Below are positions 15,267-24,135 of a stretch of DNA of 64,000 bases, piece after piece; the stretch's first letter is position 1, and each line of letters starts with the position of its first letter. This DNA comes from Paenibacillus phoenicis. GTDB lineage: Bacteria > Bacillota > Bacilli > Paenibacillales > Paenibacillaceae. The position numbers and the translations under genes are program-made. The DNA lies in the NCBI RefSeq assembly GCF_034718895.1, contig NZ_JAYERP010000001.1:496001-560000 (forward strand), written 5' to 3'. Under the pieces are notes generated by a model. The model was not told the DNA's origin, made no database searches, and was given only the letters and a program-made list of their open reading frames with translations.

Positions 15267-16706
15267 TCAAAGCATCTTCCGAGTATGCTTCTGCCCGTCA
15301 TAGGAGAAGAGCGCCCGCTTTTCTTCCACCACCGTCTCTAGGTGCACGGGGCGGCCCCACAGCTTGTAAACGTAGGGTAGCGTATGCTCCAGATACTTGA
15401 GGTCCAGCTCAATCCCTTCATATTGATGCTTCAGCAACAGCTCACCGGAGCGCAGGTAGTCGCCGTCCTGGACGACGATGTACGGCGAGCCGCCGTTGAC
15501 GCGGGAGGCGATCAGCTGGTCGCGGACATTTTCCCACGATTTGTCGGTGATTTTCCACTCTGGACCTTGCTTCTCGAAAATGTACAAGTCCAGATCGCGG
15601 ACGAGATCCTTGGTCAAATAGCTGCGAAGGAAGGAAATGTCCGAATCGAGCTCGCGCACTTCGAAGATTTTCTCCCGGCCTTTTCCGGGCTCACGGCCAA
15701 AGCGGCGGCGCTCCTCTTCGGTCGGGTTATCCCAGCGGCGCTCGATGTCCTCGAAAATCTTGAGCCCGAGGTAATACGGGTTCAGGCTTTGCCGCGACGG
15801 CTGAACGACCAAGGCGTTCAGCTTGGCGAATTCGACCGTTTCGTCACTGGTCAGGTCGAGCTCGCGGATGATGCGCTGATGCCAATACGAAGCCCACCCC
15901 TCGTTCATGATTTTCGTCTCCATCTGCGGCCAGAAATACAGCATCTCCTCCCGCAGCATGCTCATAATATCCCGTTGCCAATCTTCCAGCACTTCCGAAT
16001 ATTCCTGGATAAACCAAACGATATCCTTCTCCGGTTCGGGCGGGAAGTGGACGGTGACCTCTTTGGCTTCCTCGGTGCGTCCGCCCGGATGTTCATCCAG
16101 CGTCCAAAGATCGTCGTAAGTCCCTGTCTTCACCGGCCCTTGCCGCCCCTCCTTCGCCCGCCGAAGCTTCTCTTCCATTTGCCGCCGTTTGTCATAGCGC
16201 ATCGGCTTGATTAACTGCGGATCGACGTGCTCTTGGATCGCCAGCACAGCGTCGATGAAGCTCTCTACTGTTTCCGCACCGTAGGCCAATTCGTAACGTC
16301 TAATCCGCTCGGCGGTGGCGGCCATGCTCTCCACCATATCCCGGTTGGTGGCGGAGAACCGCACGTTATTTTTAAAGAAATCGCAGTGGGCGAGCACGTG
16401 AGCGACGATCAGCTTGTTCTGGATCAGCGAATTGCCTTCCAGTAAAAAGGCGTAACACGGGTTCGAGTTAATGACGAGCTCGTAGATTTTGCTTAACCCG
16501 AAATCGTACTGCATCTTCATCTTGTTAAACATTTTGCCGAAGCTCCAATGCGAAAACCGGGTTGGCATTCCGTAAGCGCCAAACGTATATATGATATCGG
16601 CGGGGCAAATTTCATAGCGCATCGGATAATAATCAAGTCCAAACGAGTCGGCGATTTCCATAATTTCCGCGATGGCGTATTCGAGCTGTTCTAATTCGCT
16701 GCTCAA
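15267..16706 (-). CDS. spoVR: SpoVR family stage V sporulation protein
   Basis: 479 residues, the usual length. Family blocks seen: [20 protein letters not shown] near the N-terminus, [24 protein letters not shown], and [20 protein letters not shown]. SpoVR is needed for normal spore cortex formation in B. subtilis; the enterobacterial homologue YcgB belongs to the same functional group as YeaG/YeaH. The start codon overlaps the end of yhbH by 4 bp, so the two are translationally coupled. Expected in the mother cell under sigma-E. Confidence 0.96.
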   Translation of the reverse strand: MSSELEQLEYAIAEIMEIADSFGLDYYPMRYEICPADIIYTFGAYGMPTRFSHWSFGKMFNKMKMQYDFGLSKIYELVINSNPCYAFLLEGNSLIQNKLIVAHVLAHCDFFKNNVRFSATNRDMVESMAATAERIRRYELAYGAETVESFIDAVLAIQEHVDPQLIKPMRYDKRRQMEEKLRRAKEGRQGPVKTGTYDDLWTLDEHPGGRTEEAKEVTVHFPPEPEKDIVWFIQEYSEVLEDWQRDIMSMLREEMLYFWPQMETKIMNEGWASYWHQRIIRELDLTSDETVEFAKLNALVVQPSRQSLNPYYLGLKIFEDIERRWDNPTEEERRRFGREPGKGREKIFEVRELDSDISFLRSYLTKDLVRDLDLYIFEKQGPEWKITDKSWENVRDQLIASRVNGGSPYIVVQDGDYLRSGELLLKHQYEGIELDLKYLEHTLPYVYKLWGRPVHLETVVEEKRALFSYDGQKHTRKML

Positions 16707-17872
16707 CTGGCCGCACCCCCTTCGCGCTTGTGGAAGAACCGTTTTAACGCGTTATAAACCTCGCCTTTTTCCTTAATGACGTAATACATGAATTTCTCCT
16801 GCTTGATCGTCCGGTAGGCGGACATCAAGGTGCTGCCGCGATTGTACTGGTTGACTTCCCCGTAGCCAAACATGTTGCTGCGCTTCATCAGCTCGCCAAT
16901 CAGCTTGACGCAGCGCTCATTATCGGAGGTCAGGTTGTCGCCGTCGGAGAAGTGGAACGGATATATGTTGTAGCTGGACGGCGGGTAACGGGTGTCGATG
17001 ATCTCCAGCGCTTTTTGATATACCGAAGAGCAGATGGTGCCGCCGCTTTCCCCGCGGGTGAAAAATTCTTCCTCACTGACCTCCTTGGCCTCGGTATGAT
17101 GCGCAAGAAACACAATCTCGACCTTCTCGTACTGCCGCCGCAGGAACCGGGTCATCCAGAAGAAGAAGCTGCGCGCGCAGTATTTCTCGAACGCCCCCAT
17201 CGAACCTGATGTGTCCATCATCGCCAGAATGACCGCGTTGGAGTGGGGGACAACGACCTCCTCCCACGTTTTGTAGCGGAGATCGTCTGGAGAAATGCCG
17301 TGAATGCCGGGGGTCCCGGCGGTGGCGTTACGGCGCAGGTTTTCCAAGATGGTGCGTTTCTTGTCGATGTTGGACATGAGGCCTTTTTTGCGGATATCGT
17401 TAAAACGGATGGATTCGGTTTCCATTTCTGTCTTGTCTTTATCCTGGATATAAGGCAGTTCCATCTCTGCGAACAACATATCCTCCAGCTCTTCGATGCT
17501 AATCTCCGCTTCCACGTAATCGTAGCCCGGCTGATCGCCGGCCTTGCCGCCTTTCCCGCCTTTTCCGCTGTCCTTCGGACTGTCCTGGCCTAGCACGTCT
17601 CCCACCTCGCTGCTCCCGTCGCCTTGGCCGACATGCTTATGTTTCTGGTAGTTATGAATGAAGCGGTACTCTTCCAAATTGCGGAGGGGGACCTTAATGA
17701 TCTGTTTGCCGTCTGACATGATGATATTTTCTTCGGTGATGAGATCTGGCAGATTTTGCTTAATAACCTCTCTCACTTTCTCCTGATGACGTTGTTGATC
17801 CTGATACCCTTTCCGGTGCAGCGACCAGTCCTCTTTGGAGACGACAAAGTGATATCGATCAGGCGTTGGCAT
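16703..17872 (-). CDS. yhbH: YhbH family (DUF444) sporulation protein, von Willebrand A-like
   Basis: 389 residues. Gly-rich, acidic N-terminal third, then a von Willebrand factor A-like domain with [13 protein letters not shown] (a MIDAS-type DxSxS) and [20 protein letters not shown]. The enterobacterial homologue YeaH partners PrkA/YeaG. It starts at ATG after GGAGGTGTTCATCT and is the first gene of a two-gene operon with spoVR. Sporulation control by sigma-E is known for Bacillus homologues. Confidence 0.95.
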   Translation of the reverse strand: MPTPDRYHFVVSKEDWSLHRKGYQDQQRHQEKVREVIKQNLPDLITEENIIMSDGKQIIKVPLRNLEEYRFIHNYQKHKHVGQGDGSSEVGDVLGQDSPKDSGKGGKGGKAGDQPGYDYVEAEISIEELEDMLFAEMELPYIQDKDKTEMETESIRFNDIRKKGLMSNIDKKRTILENLRRNATAGTPGIHGISPDDLRYKTWEEVVVPHSNAVILAMMDTSGSMGAFEKYCARSFFFWMTRFLRRQYEKVEIVFLAHHTEAKEVSEEEFFTRGESGGTICSSVYQKALEIIDTRYPPSSYNIYPFHFSDGDNLTSDNERCVKLIGELMKRSNMFGYGEVNQYNRGSTLMSAYRTIKQEKFMYYVIKEKGEVYNALKRFFHKREGGAAS

Positions 17873-17910
17873 AGATGAACACCTCCATATCGGGATTTCC
17901 CGGAACGCTA

Positions 17911-17938
17911 TATTTGTGGATGTAAATAAAGTATATTC
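17911..17938 (-). promoter_or_regulatory. Putative sigma-E-type promoter of yhbH-spoVR
   Basis: On the minus strand GAATATA (17938-17932), 13 bp, CACAAATA (17918-17911), a partial match to the sigma-E pattern. Position about 40 bp before yhbH is right, and these genes are sigma-E-dependent in Bacillus. Confidence 0.3.
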
Positions 17939-18063
17939 ACGGAGAGGGGCGATATGTGAGGGAGCTTGCGCCGGTTTGGAAACAATAAGGCTGGAAAAAG
18001 GCGGAGATTCCCGTTAAGCTAATAACAGTTAGATTAGGTTAGGTTTGCGAAGGGGGTCACGAA

Positions 18064-19086
18064 TTGGTGCCGATGAATCAGGTTTGGCTGGAGCTATATG
18101 AAGCCGCGGATCAATTTAAGAAGCTGAAGCCATGGGAATGGCTTTCGAACGTTCATTTGTTTGGGGTTCGCAGTCCATGGGATCACCGTATCGGATATTG
18201 CTGCGTGATGGGGAGCGGCAAGGAAGTGTTTGGTATGGCCGTTTATTTGGGAACGGAGGGCCTGCAGACGGTGCTTGACATGTTAAATGGGGAATTCATA
18301 GGCGATCCGCTGTTTGCGCAGCATTGTTATATGCTGTCCTTTGGCAGCCGGGACGAGCTGTACCCGGAGGAATATGAACGGGTGAAGGAGTTAGGTTTAT
18401 CCTTTCGCGGCAAAACTGCCTGGCCGTCCTTCCGTCTCTACGAGCCGGGTTACGTGCCTTGGCCGATAACGGACCGGGACGATATTGTCTTCTTGACGGA
18501 GATCCTCAGACAAGCGATGGAAGTGAGTCTTTCCTATCGGGAGGATCCCGATGCTCTATTGGAAGGCAATGGGGAACGTTTTCTCGTGCGGATTCCCGTT
18601 ACCGGGGAGGGTGCGGGTACGACCGAATGGATCAGCGAATGGCTCAAGCCGGACCAGGCGGATCGGCCGCTGGAGCCAGCCGGACGAGCGGTCATGGTGG
18701 ACGAGCTGCGCATGGTCAAAGCAAGGCGTGCAGTCAGCGCTGATGCGGGGGTCTGGGAGGTAGACAGCTTTTTTATCCCCATGCCCATTGAAGACGAGGA
18801 ACGTCCGTTTTATCCGACGATGAACGTGATTGCGGATCAAGAGACCGGGCAGATCCTGCATTACGGGTTGACCAAACAGGCGGAAGCGTCCGAGAACCTT
18901 GCGGATGGTCTGCTGGGGTTGATCGAGACGTATAGAGTGATGCCGATGCGGCTTGTGGCCCGTACTTCCAGAGTGCTGGACGAGCTGGCATCGGTGATCG
19001 CAGGGTTTGGACTTGTCTGCAGTGTAGAACCGCAGCTGCCGGCGATTGAGGAGTTCCAGCAATCGGTAGGAGGCAAGCTATTATAA
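18064..19086 (+). CDS. Conserved hypothetical cytoplasmic protein (340 aa)
   Basis: Starts at TTG 18064 or GTG 18067 after AAGGGGG. Two halves can be seen: an N-terminal part (about 1-150; WLSNVHLFGVRSPWDHRIGYCCVMG and FGMAVYLGTEGL) and a C-terminal part (about 200-335; FYPTMNVIADQETGQILHYG and VMPMRLVARTSRVLDELASV). I believe it corresponds to DUF7309/DUF6930-type proteins of Paenibacillaceae, but cannot verify this. No membrane segment or catalytic signature is evident. Single gene with its own terminator. Confidence 0.75.
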   Translation: MVPMNQVWLELYEAADQFKKLKPWEWLSNVHLFGVRSPWDHRIGYCCVMGSGKEVFGMAVYLGTEGLQTVLDMLNGEFIGDPLFAQHCYMLSFGSRDELYPEEYERVKELGLSFRGKTAWPSFRLYEPGYVPWPITDRDDIVFLTEILRQAMEVSLSYREDPDALLEGNGERFLVRIPVTGEGAGTTEWISEWLKPDQADRPLEPAGRAVMVDELRMVKARRAVSADAGVWEVDSFFIPMPIEDEERPFYPTMNVIADQETGQILHYGLTKQAEASENLADGLLGLIETYRVMPMRLVARTSRVLDELASVIAGFGLVCSVEPQLPAIEEFQQSVGGKLL

Positions 19087-19106
19087 CTAGATAAGTGCAG
19101 GATGAT

Positions 19107-19149
19107 AGCCGGGGTTTCCAGCGTAGTTGCTGGGAGTCCCGGTTTTTTT
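19107..19149 (+). terminator. Terminator, joined to a 121-bp repeat
   Basis: GCCGGG pairs with CCCGGT around an inner CCAGC/GCTGG, then seven T. The 121-bp interspersed repeat begins inside this T-tract. Confidence 0.8.
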
Positions 19150-19264
19150 AAGATATCAGAAAGTATACACTTCGGGGCATTAGCATCCTGATATCGCAAG
19201 AAAAACTTCCGCTAAACGCGGTCTGTCTACTTTGAATGTACGTCGATAGACGTTTTTCTTATGC
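19144..19264. repeat. 121-bp interspersed repeat, copy 1
   Basis: Matches 46412-46532 at 119 of 121 bases. Internal inverted repeats: GATATCAG/CTGATATC in the first half and AAGAAAAAC/GTTTTTCTT in the second. Non-coding. Both copies start in the T-run of an unrelated terminator. Confidence 0.9.
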
Positions 19265-19335
19265 CCCAAGGTCGGAATAAATTGGAAATGCACAGTGAAC
19301 CCTAATAAAAATCAACCCCAAAAGGAGAAGTAGGC

Positions 19336-19630
19336 ATGAGATCGGGATCCTCTTTAAGAAACGTGGACAGCCATGCATTAATTCATGAAGCGGTGCTGGA
19401 GGAGGCCAAGGAACTAACGGAGCTGCTCGCACGCTGCCTGAGTAGGGGGAACAGGAGAAGGCGCTGGAGCTCAAACGCAGCTGAAGGACATGATTGTTGC
19501 CTTGACCCGGGACCTTCAGCTGCTGCGGGAGCTGCTGTCGGGCACACGCAAAAAGGGAAGGCCAGAAGGACTGAATCCCTCTGGCCATCCCTTTTTTAAT
19601 ATTCCGCTAGGCGAGCTTCTTCGTGTATAA
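19336..19630 (+). pseudogene. Small frameshifted gene
   Basis: ATG 19336 follows AAAGGAGAAG and opens with a helical, protein-like stretch (HEAVLEEAKELTELLARCLS). The frame then turns Arg-rich, while sensible coding moves to the +2 frame (GEQEKALEL) and then the +1 frame (LKDMIVALTRDLQLLRELL), with a TAG in between. This suggests at least two frameshifts. The in-frame version would be 87 residues ending inside a terminator at 19599. No family is recognised. Confidence 0.45.
19559..19597 (+). terminator. Terminator
   Basis: GGCCAGA pairs with TCTGGCC, followed by ATCCCTTTTTT. It lies at the end of the broken small gene and just before the convergent degV-type gene. Confidence 0.65.
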
Positions 19631-20461
19631 AATGCCGATCGTTTTGGCGCCGCAGTGGCTGGAGATGACGCAGCCGGCGTTGGACACCGCAACCTGGCGG
19701 GCGTTCGTTTTGGCCTCTAACGCTTCCTTCAGCACCTTCGCGTCCTCATCTGCCAAAGAGTGCGTCACGAAGATAAGATCTTTATCCATCTCGGATAGAT
19801 GGCTAAGCGCATTGTTTAACAGCTGATCCAGCGCTTTTTCCCGGCTGCCGCGGATTTTGTAAGCCGGAGTCATTTTTCCGTTCTCGACCTTGATGACGGG
19901 CCGGATTTTCAGCAGGCTGCCAACGATGTTCTGCATACCGGAGCAGCGGCCGCCCTTATACAGATAATCCAGCGAATCGATGACAAATTCGGTCTCGACC
20001 TGCGGACGAACGGCCGTCAGCAGGGCAACGATTTCCTCAACGCTCTTGCCTTCTGCAGCGGCGTTAACGGCTTTCATCACCTGCAGACCGATGCCGGTCG
20101 ATAAATTCAGGGAATCGAACACCGTCACCATCCCTTCGGCAAATTCGTCTGCGGCAATCAGCGCATTCTGATAAGTTGAGGACAGCTCTGAGGACAAGCT
20201 GATATAGAGAATTCTCCGACCTTCCTCAATATGGGGACGAAACGCTTCGATAAAATCCGCCGGTGACGGTGCCGCCGTCTTAGGCAGCTTGCCCGTCTCA
20301 TCGACTTTCCGGTAGAGCTCGGGCACCGTCAGATCGATCCCGTCCTTGTAGGTTTGTTCCGAAAACGTAACATACAGAGGCACAATGCCGATGTCGTACT
20401 GCGCAATCCATTCAGCGGGGAGATCACAAGTGCTGTCAGCAAAAATTTTAATGGAACCCAT
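19607..20461 (-). CDS. DegV family fatty-acid-binding protein (paralogue 1)
   Basis: 284 residues. DegV/FakB fold: KIFADSTCDLPAEWIAQYDI at the N-terminus, PKTAAPSPADF, YISLSSELSSTYQNA (acyl-chain/head-group contact region), DYLYKGGRCSG, and the C-terminal SNAGCVISSHCGAKTIGI. FakB proteins present exogenous fatty acids to the FakA kinase for phospholipid synthesis; fakA is not in this window. ATG 20461 follows TAGGAGGATTTAT, so the seven codons upstream are dropped. Tandem with a second paralogue 36 bp upstream. Confidence 0.93.
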   Translation of the reverse strand: MGSIKIFADSTCDLPAEWIAQYDIGIVPLYVTFSEQTYKDGIDLTVPELYRKVDETGKLPKTAAPSPADFIEAFRPHIEEGRRILYISLSSELSSTYQNALIAADEFAEGMVTVFDSLNLSTGIGLQVMKAVNAAAEGKSVEEIVALLTAVRPQVETEFVIDSLDYLYKGGRCSGMQNIVGSLLKIRPVIKVENGKMTPAYKIRGSREKALDQLLNNALSHLSEMDKDLIFVTHSLADEDAKVLKEALEAKTNARQVAVSNAGCVISSHCGAKTIGILYTKKLA

Positions 20462-20497
20462 ATAAATCCTCCTAAACGTCATGGTTATCTATGGGAC

Positions 20498-21358
20498 TTA
20501 TGAAGCCGCCGATTTTCTTGTATACATAATCGCGACGGTATGGGGGCCGCAGTGGCTCGAAATCACGCAGCCGGCTTCCGCAACGGCGACTTCTCGTACA
20601 CCGGTCTGCTCCCGCAAAATCACGGCCAACCGATGCGCCTCCTCCTCCGCGAGCGTATGCGCGACCAGGATCAGATCCTCGTCCATGTGATCCTTGTCGG
20701 CCAGGGCATGATCAAGCATGAGCTGCACGGCTTTCTCCTTGCGGCCCCGTACTTTGTAAGCCGGGATGATGTTCCCGTCCACCAGCTTCAGTACCGGCCG
20801 AATTTGCAGCAGGCTGCCGATAAAATTTTGCATGCCGGAGCAGCGACCGCCTTTGTACAAATATTCCAGCGTATCAATGACAAACTGCGTCACCACTTGG
20901 GGGCGTAAGGCGGCAACTTGTCCAGCGATTTCTGCGGCTCCCCATCCTTTCTCGGCTAGGCGCACGGCCTTCATGACGAGCATTCCGATTCCGCTGCACA
21001 GGGTCAAGGAATCCACAATGTGAATCCGGCCCTCGGGAAATTCCGCTGCTGCGATTAGCGCGTTCTGATAGGTGGACGACAGCTTGGACGACAAGCTGAT
21101 ATACACGATGTCCATTCCTTGATCGATGTAAGGGCCAAAGGCGCTCATAAAATCTTTCGGGGACGGTGCTGTTGTCTTGGGCAATTGTCCCTCGGCCTCC
21201 ACTCGGCGATAGATATCGAGCGGGGTAATGTCGATGCCGTCCCGGAACGTTTCATTGCCGAATACGACGTAAAGTGGAACCAGGCCGATGTCATACCGTT
21301 CGATCCAACCGGCTGGCAGATCCGAGGTACTATCCGCAAAAATTTTCACTTTAGACAT
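20498..21358 (-). CDS. DegV family fatty-acid-binding protein (paralogue 2)
   Basis: 286 residues, same domain plan as its downstream neighbour (KIFADSTSDLPAGWIERYDI, PKTTAPSPKDF, ISLSSKLSSTYQNA, YLYKGGRCSG, EAGCVISSHCGPHTVAI). The pair clearly arose by tandem duplication and may bind different acyl chains, as known FakB pairs do. ATG 21358 follows CCAAGGAGACTGCTT; 71 in-frame codons upstream lack family similarity and are rejected. Confidence 0.93.
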   Translation of the reverse strand: MSKVKIFADSTSDLPAGWIERYDIGLVPLYVVFGNETFRDGIDITPLDIYRRVEAEGQLPKTTAPSPKDFMSAFGPYIDQGMDIVYISLSSKLSSTYQNALIAAAEFPEGRIHIVDSLTLCSGIGMLVMKAVRLAEKGWGAAEIAGQVAALRPQVVTQFVIDTLEYLYKGGRCSGMQNFIGSLLQIRPVLKLVDGNIIPAYKVRGRKEKAVQLMLDHALADKDHMDEDLILVAHTLAEEEAHRLAVILREQTGVREVAVAEAGCVISSHCGPHTVAIMYTRKSAAS

Positions 21359-21445
21359 AAGCAGTCTCCTTGGGTAGTTGATGCAAATCACATGTAATGT
21401 AAAAGATGAACTTTCATACATTCTATCAAAAAGAACAAGACAAGG

Positions 21446-21490
21446 AAAAGCCCCAAGACCGACCAAGGACCCGCGGGGTTTAGGGCTTTC
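21446..21490 (-). terminator. Terminator between minus-strand genes
   Basis: AAAGCCC pairs with GGGCTTT around a partly paired interior, T-rich on the minus-strand 3' side. It would end transcription of the membrane-protein gene upstream. Confidence 0.55.
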
Positions 21491-21551
21491 GGCAGCTGTC
21501 CGCGATGGACGCCGCCGATTCGAGGGAAAGCTTACATGGTACCGCGTTATC

Positions 21552-21962
21552 CTAGGCCGTGAGGCTTCCAAGCACGATTAGCAAGATGAAGAGAACGAAC
21601 GGCAAGACCGAAAAAATCGTGCCTAATATCGCAAACACTTTCCTCCGATTACGGATCGCCAAGCCTACGATGCCCAGAATCAATCCAATCAAGTCCAATA
21701 AGCCGGAAATCAGGAACAGCAGAACGCCAAGCACGGTCCCGCTTCGCTGCATCAGGTCTTCGGCGATGACCTCCGCAGGCTGGTCCACGAGATCCATCGC
21801 TGTAGAAATAATCAGTGCCAGCGCAGCGATATAGCCAATTACGGCAAGTAAGCTGAGTACGAAGGAGGCGATGCCGGGGCCGGAGAATTTCATCCGGTTT
21901 GTTGGCTCGTGGGGGGCAAAATAGGGTGATACAGGATCTTGCTCCGATTGACGATAATCCAT
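21552..21962 (-). CDS. Small multi-pass membrane protein (DUF4190-like)
   Basis: 136 residues: a polar N-terminus (about 28 residues), then three strongly hydrophobic segments (FVLSLLAVIGYIAALALIIS; LGVLLFLISGLLDLIGLILG running into IVGLAI; FAILGTIFSVLPFVLFILLI). The arrangement, with a Gly-rich first helix, is like DUF4190/DUF4064 proteins of Firmicutes, which have no known role. Starts at ATG after AAAGGAGTTTTGG. Confidence 0.7.
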   Translation of the reverse strand: MDYRQSEQDPVSPYFAPHEPTNRMKFSGPGIASFVLSLLAVIGYIAALALIISTAMDLVDQPAEVIAEDLMQRSGTVLGVLLFLISGLLDLIGLILGIVGLAIRNRRKVFAILGTIFSVLPFVLFILLIVLGSLTA

Positions 21963-22135
21963 CCCAAAACTCCTTTATAGACAGTAATGTAAACCTATTC
22001 AAGACCATCTTCAAATATCCTCCTGAAAATTGCAAGGATATTTTTGGTTGAAACGGTGGTGGAAATCAGGCTAAACCCTGCGGTATGATGGACACGAAGG
22101 CTATGGGACATGATCAGAAAGGGGCGAAATCGATA

Positions 22136-22525
22136 GTGCAGCGAAAATATGCGGGGATCGGAGCGATTGTCATGCTTCTCTCCGTGGCGTTTGGTGCGTT
22201 TGGCGCCCATATTTTGAAAGAGCGGATCGGGGATGCAGCAATCGGCACCTTTGAGACCGGAGTCCATTATCAAATGATTCATGGCATCGCCATGCTGCTG
22301 ACCGCGTTATTTGCCGCGAAGTGGGGAGATTCCAAGCGGCTGCTGTGGAGCGGACGGTTATTCCTGATCGGCGTGATCTTATTTTCAGGCAGCTTATATG
22401 GCCTTGCCACCTTGGACTTACGATGGCTTGGTCCGGTGACACCGCTTGGCGGCGTATCATTTCTAGCAGGCTGGCTGCTGCTCGCACTGGAAGCCTGGAA
22501 GGCGGCACCTCGGGCTGGAGCATAA
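22136..22525 (+). CDS. DUF423 family membrane protein (YgdD/TMEM256-like)
   Basis: 129 residues from GTG 22136; the frame is open from 22085 but a TATGAT -10-like box at 22084 argues for the later start, after AAAGGGG. Four membrane helices. The family pattern is clear: GAIVMLLSVAFGAFGAHILK, FETGVHYQMIHGIAML, GVILFSGSLYGL and GPVTPLGGVSFLAGW. Function of the family is unknown; it is an inner-membrane protein. Followed by a strong terminator. Confidence 0.85.
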   Translation: MQRKYAGIGAIVMLLSVAFGAFGAHILKERIGDAAIGTFETGVHYQMIHGIAMLLTALFAAKWGDSKRLLWSGRLFLIGVILFSGSLYGLATLDLRWLGPVTPLGGVSFLAGWLLLALEAWKAAPRAGA

Positions 22526-22547
22526 AGCTTAAGGAGATTCAAGCCCT

Positions 22548-22595
22548 AAAAGGGCTGGCGCAACCTGCATCTACAGGAACCGCCAGCCCTTTTTG
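22548..22595. terminator. Terminator, possibly bidirectional
   Basis: AAAGGGCTGGCG pairs with CGCCAGCCCTTT around CAACCTG...CAGGAAC, with A-rich left and T-rich right flanks. Separates the DUF423 gene from the convergent gene at 22616. Confidence 0.85.
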
Positions 22596-22615
22596 CTGCA
22601 TTGTTCAGATATTTT

Positions 22616-23164
22616 TTACGTATCCAAAAAATCGATGATCTCGCTTAGCTTCAGTGTGTAGACCTGCTTCTCGTCGACGTGGTATACACTCACAGCATAA
22701 GTTTCCGGAAGGAAGTTTAGGATTCGGCACGGCATACTCGTCCGCTTACCGTTACGATTGACGTACAAACGGACAAGCTTATTGCCTGTAATATAGCTTT
22801 GAATCCAGGCTTGGAATTCATCGCTTGTCGCCAGCTCCTTGAAGTTGCTCGAAGCCGGCTCGCTTTTCTTCTTCTCCACCACAGCGGGTTGTTTAGACGT
22901 TTCTTTGCCGTTATTCTTAGCCTTGACGGCTTGGGCGGTTTCGATGCGGGACTGCGTGCGGGAAGCTAAGGTAGATTCAATAATTCGTCCCAGCTCGATT
23001 CCGGAGTTGATGCGGTAATCTATAATGTCAGGGCTGTCGTTCAGCAGCTTCATCAGCGCTTGCAGAGCCACCGGGTTCGTTGTCCCTTTGACTAGAATCT
23101 CGACGTTAAATAAATAGCCCAATTCGTCATCTTGTTTCTGATGTTGACCGGTTTGATTTTCCAT
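22616..23164 (-). CDS. Conserved hypothetical (182 aa)
   Basis: An N-terminal globular part (about 15-62; ELGYLFNVEILVKGTTNPVA followed by LQALMKLLND), a Lys/Ser-rich linker (about 80-108), and a C-terminal beta-rich part (about 118-180; KLVRLYVNRNGKRTSMPCRI and DEKQVYTLKLSEIIDFLD) that could be a small barrel. No family is recognised. Starts at ATG 23164; no strong ribosome binding site is seen. No membrane segment. Confidence 0.65.
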   Translation of the reverse strand: MENQTGQHQKQDDELGYLFNVEILVKGTTNPVALQALMKLLNDSPDIIDYRINSGIELGRIIESTLASRTQSRIETAQAVKAKNNGKETSKQPAVVEKKKSEPASSNFKELATSDEFQAWIQSYITGNKLVRLYVNRNGKRTSMPCRILNFLPETYAVSVYHVDEKQVYTLKLSEIIDFLDT

Positions 23165-23376
23165 AATTCCCCCACAGTGATTTCAAGTTGGCAGAGAAAG
23201 GTCGTCCCTCTTCTGTTGAAAATCCTCAATAATAATAGCACCACTATGACAACAATCATAGCCCAAATTTCAAGAAATTTACACAAATCTATACATCTCA
23301 TGGATCTTTTGTTTCGTCCTCCCGGAATCAGGGTAAAATAATGACAACTTTTAATTGAAGAAAGCAGGGGATAAGG

Positions 23377-23850
23377 ATGGGCAAATCGGAAGCTACACCG
23401 GCAAAGAATACGAAGAAATCCAGCCTGGAGCAGCTGCTGAATGAACAGGTTGCTAACCTAAACGTGCTTTATGTCAAACTGCACAACTACCATTGGTATG
23501 TTAAAGGGACGAACTTCTTTCGGCTGCACGCCAAATTTGAGGAGCTATATAATGAAGTTACTGAACAAATGGATGCCATTGCCGAGCGGATGCTCGCACT
23601 GAAGTGGAACCCGGCAGCTTCGCTGGAAGAGTATCTGGACCTGGCCACCATTCAGGAGGCAACCGGGAAGGAGGAGCCGCAGGCGATGGTTCAGCATGTG
23701 CTTGAGGACCTGGCGACCTTAACGGAGGCGTACAACGAAGGGATTGGTCTCGCGGATCAGGTGGAGGATAACGTCACCAGCGATTTGTTAACCGGTTATC
23801 TTGGCAAATGGGAAAAACAGATGTGGATGCTCCGGGCTTACCTGGATTGA
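23377..23850 (+). CDS. Dps-family mini-ferritin
   Basis: 157 residues. The four-helix ferroxidase core shows LYVKLHNYHWYVKGTNFFRLHAKFEE..., with the conserved His and Trp, and EQMDAIAERMLAL with the Asp/Glu ligands that form the inter-subunit iron site. Dps dodecamers oxidise and store iron with peroxide and can protect DNA. A Lys-rich N-terminus (about 15 residues) could bind DNA. A TAAAAT -10-like box lies at 23335. It sits next to the suf operon, both tied to iron and oxidative stress. Confidence 0.93.
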   Translation: MGKSEATPAKNTKKSSLEQLLNEQVANLNVLYVKLHNYHWYVKGTNFFRLHAKFEELYNEVTEQMDAIAERMLALKWNPAASLEEYLDLATIQEATGKEEPQAMVQHVLEDLATLTEAYNEGIGLADQVEDNVTSDLLTGYLGKWEKQMWMLRAYLD

Positions 23851-23892
23851 TAGATCTTCTCTGAGCCAAAGGCAGAGATCACGCATTCCAAG

Positions 23893-23927
23893 AGGGCTTG
23901 GCCGCAAGCGCGGGCCGAGTCCTTTTG
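23893..23927 (+). terminator. Terminator after dps
   Basis: GGGCTTGGCC pairs with GGCCGAGTCC (two wobble pairs), followed by TTTTG. Confidence 0.65.
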
Positions 23928-24009
23928 CATTGTCTGGGATGACGATATTGCATAACAATGAACATCCGCCGTCATACGTTGCTTATGGATATAAAGTAGG
24001 TTAGAATGA

Positions 24010-24069
24010 AATGAGAATCAGTGAGAATCACTTAGAATTATTCTAATGTGATAATTGTTATGATATAAT
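24010..24069 (+). promoter_or_regulatory. suf operon promoter with Fur-like AT-rich dyads
   Basis: TATAAT at 24064-24069 with a weak -35. Just upstream are two GAGAATCA repeats (24013, 24023), TAGAATTATTCTA (a palindrome at 24033-24045) and GATAATTGTTATG. These resemble overlapping Fur-type 7-1-7 half-sites, so iron- or redox-dependent control is plausible. The identity of the regulator is inference. Confidence 0.4.
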
Positions 24070-24135
24070 GGCAAGAACAAGGGCGGCGGCCCTAAGCAAA
24101 TAACGTTAATTTTCGTGAATGGAAGGAGCAGTTAC

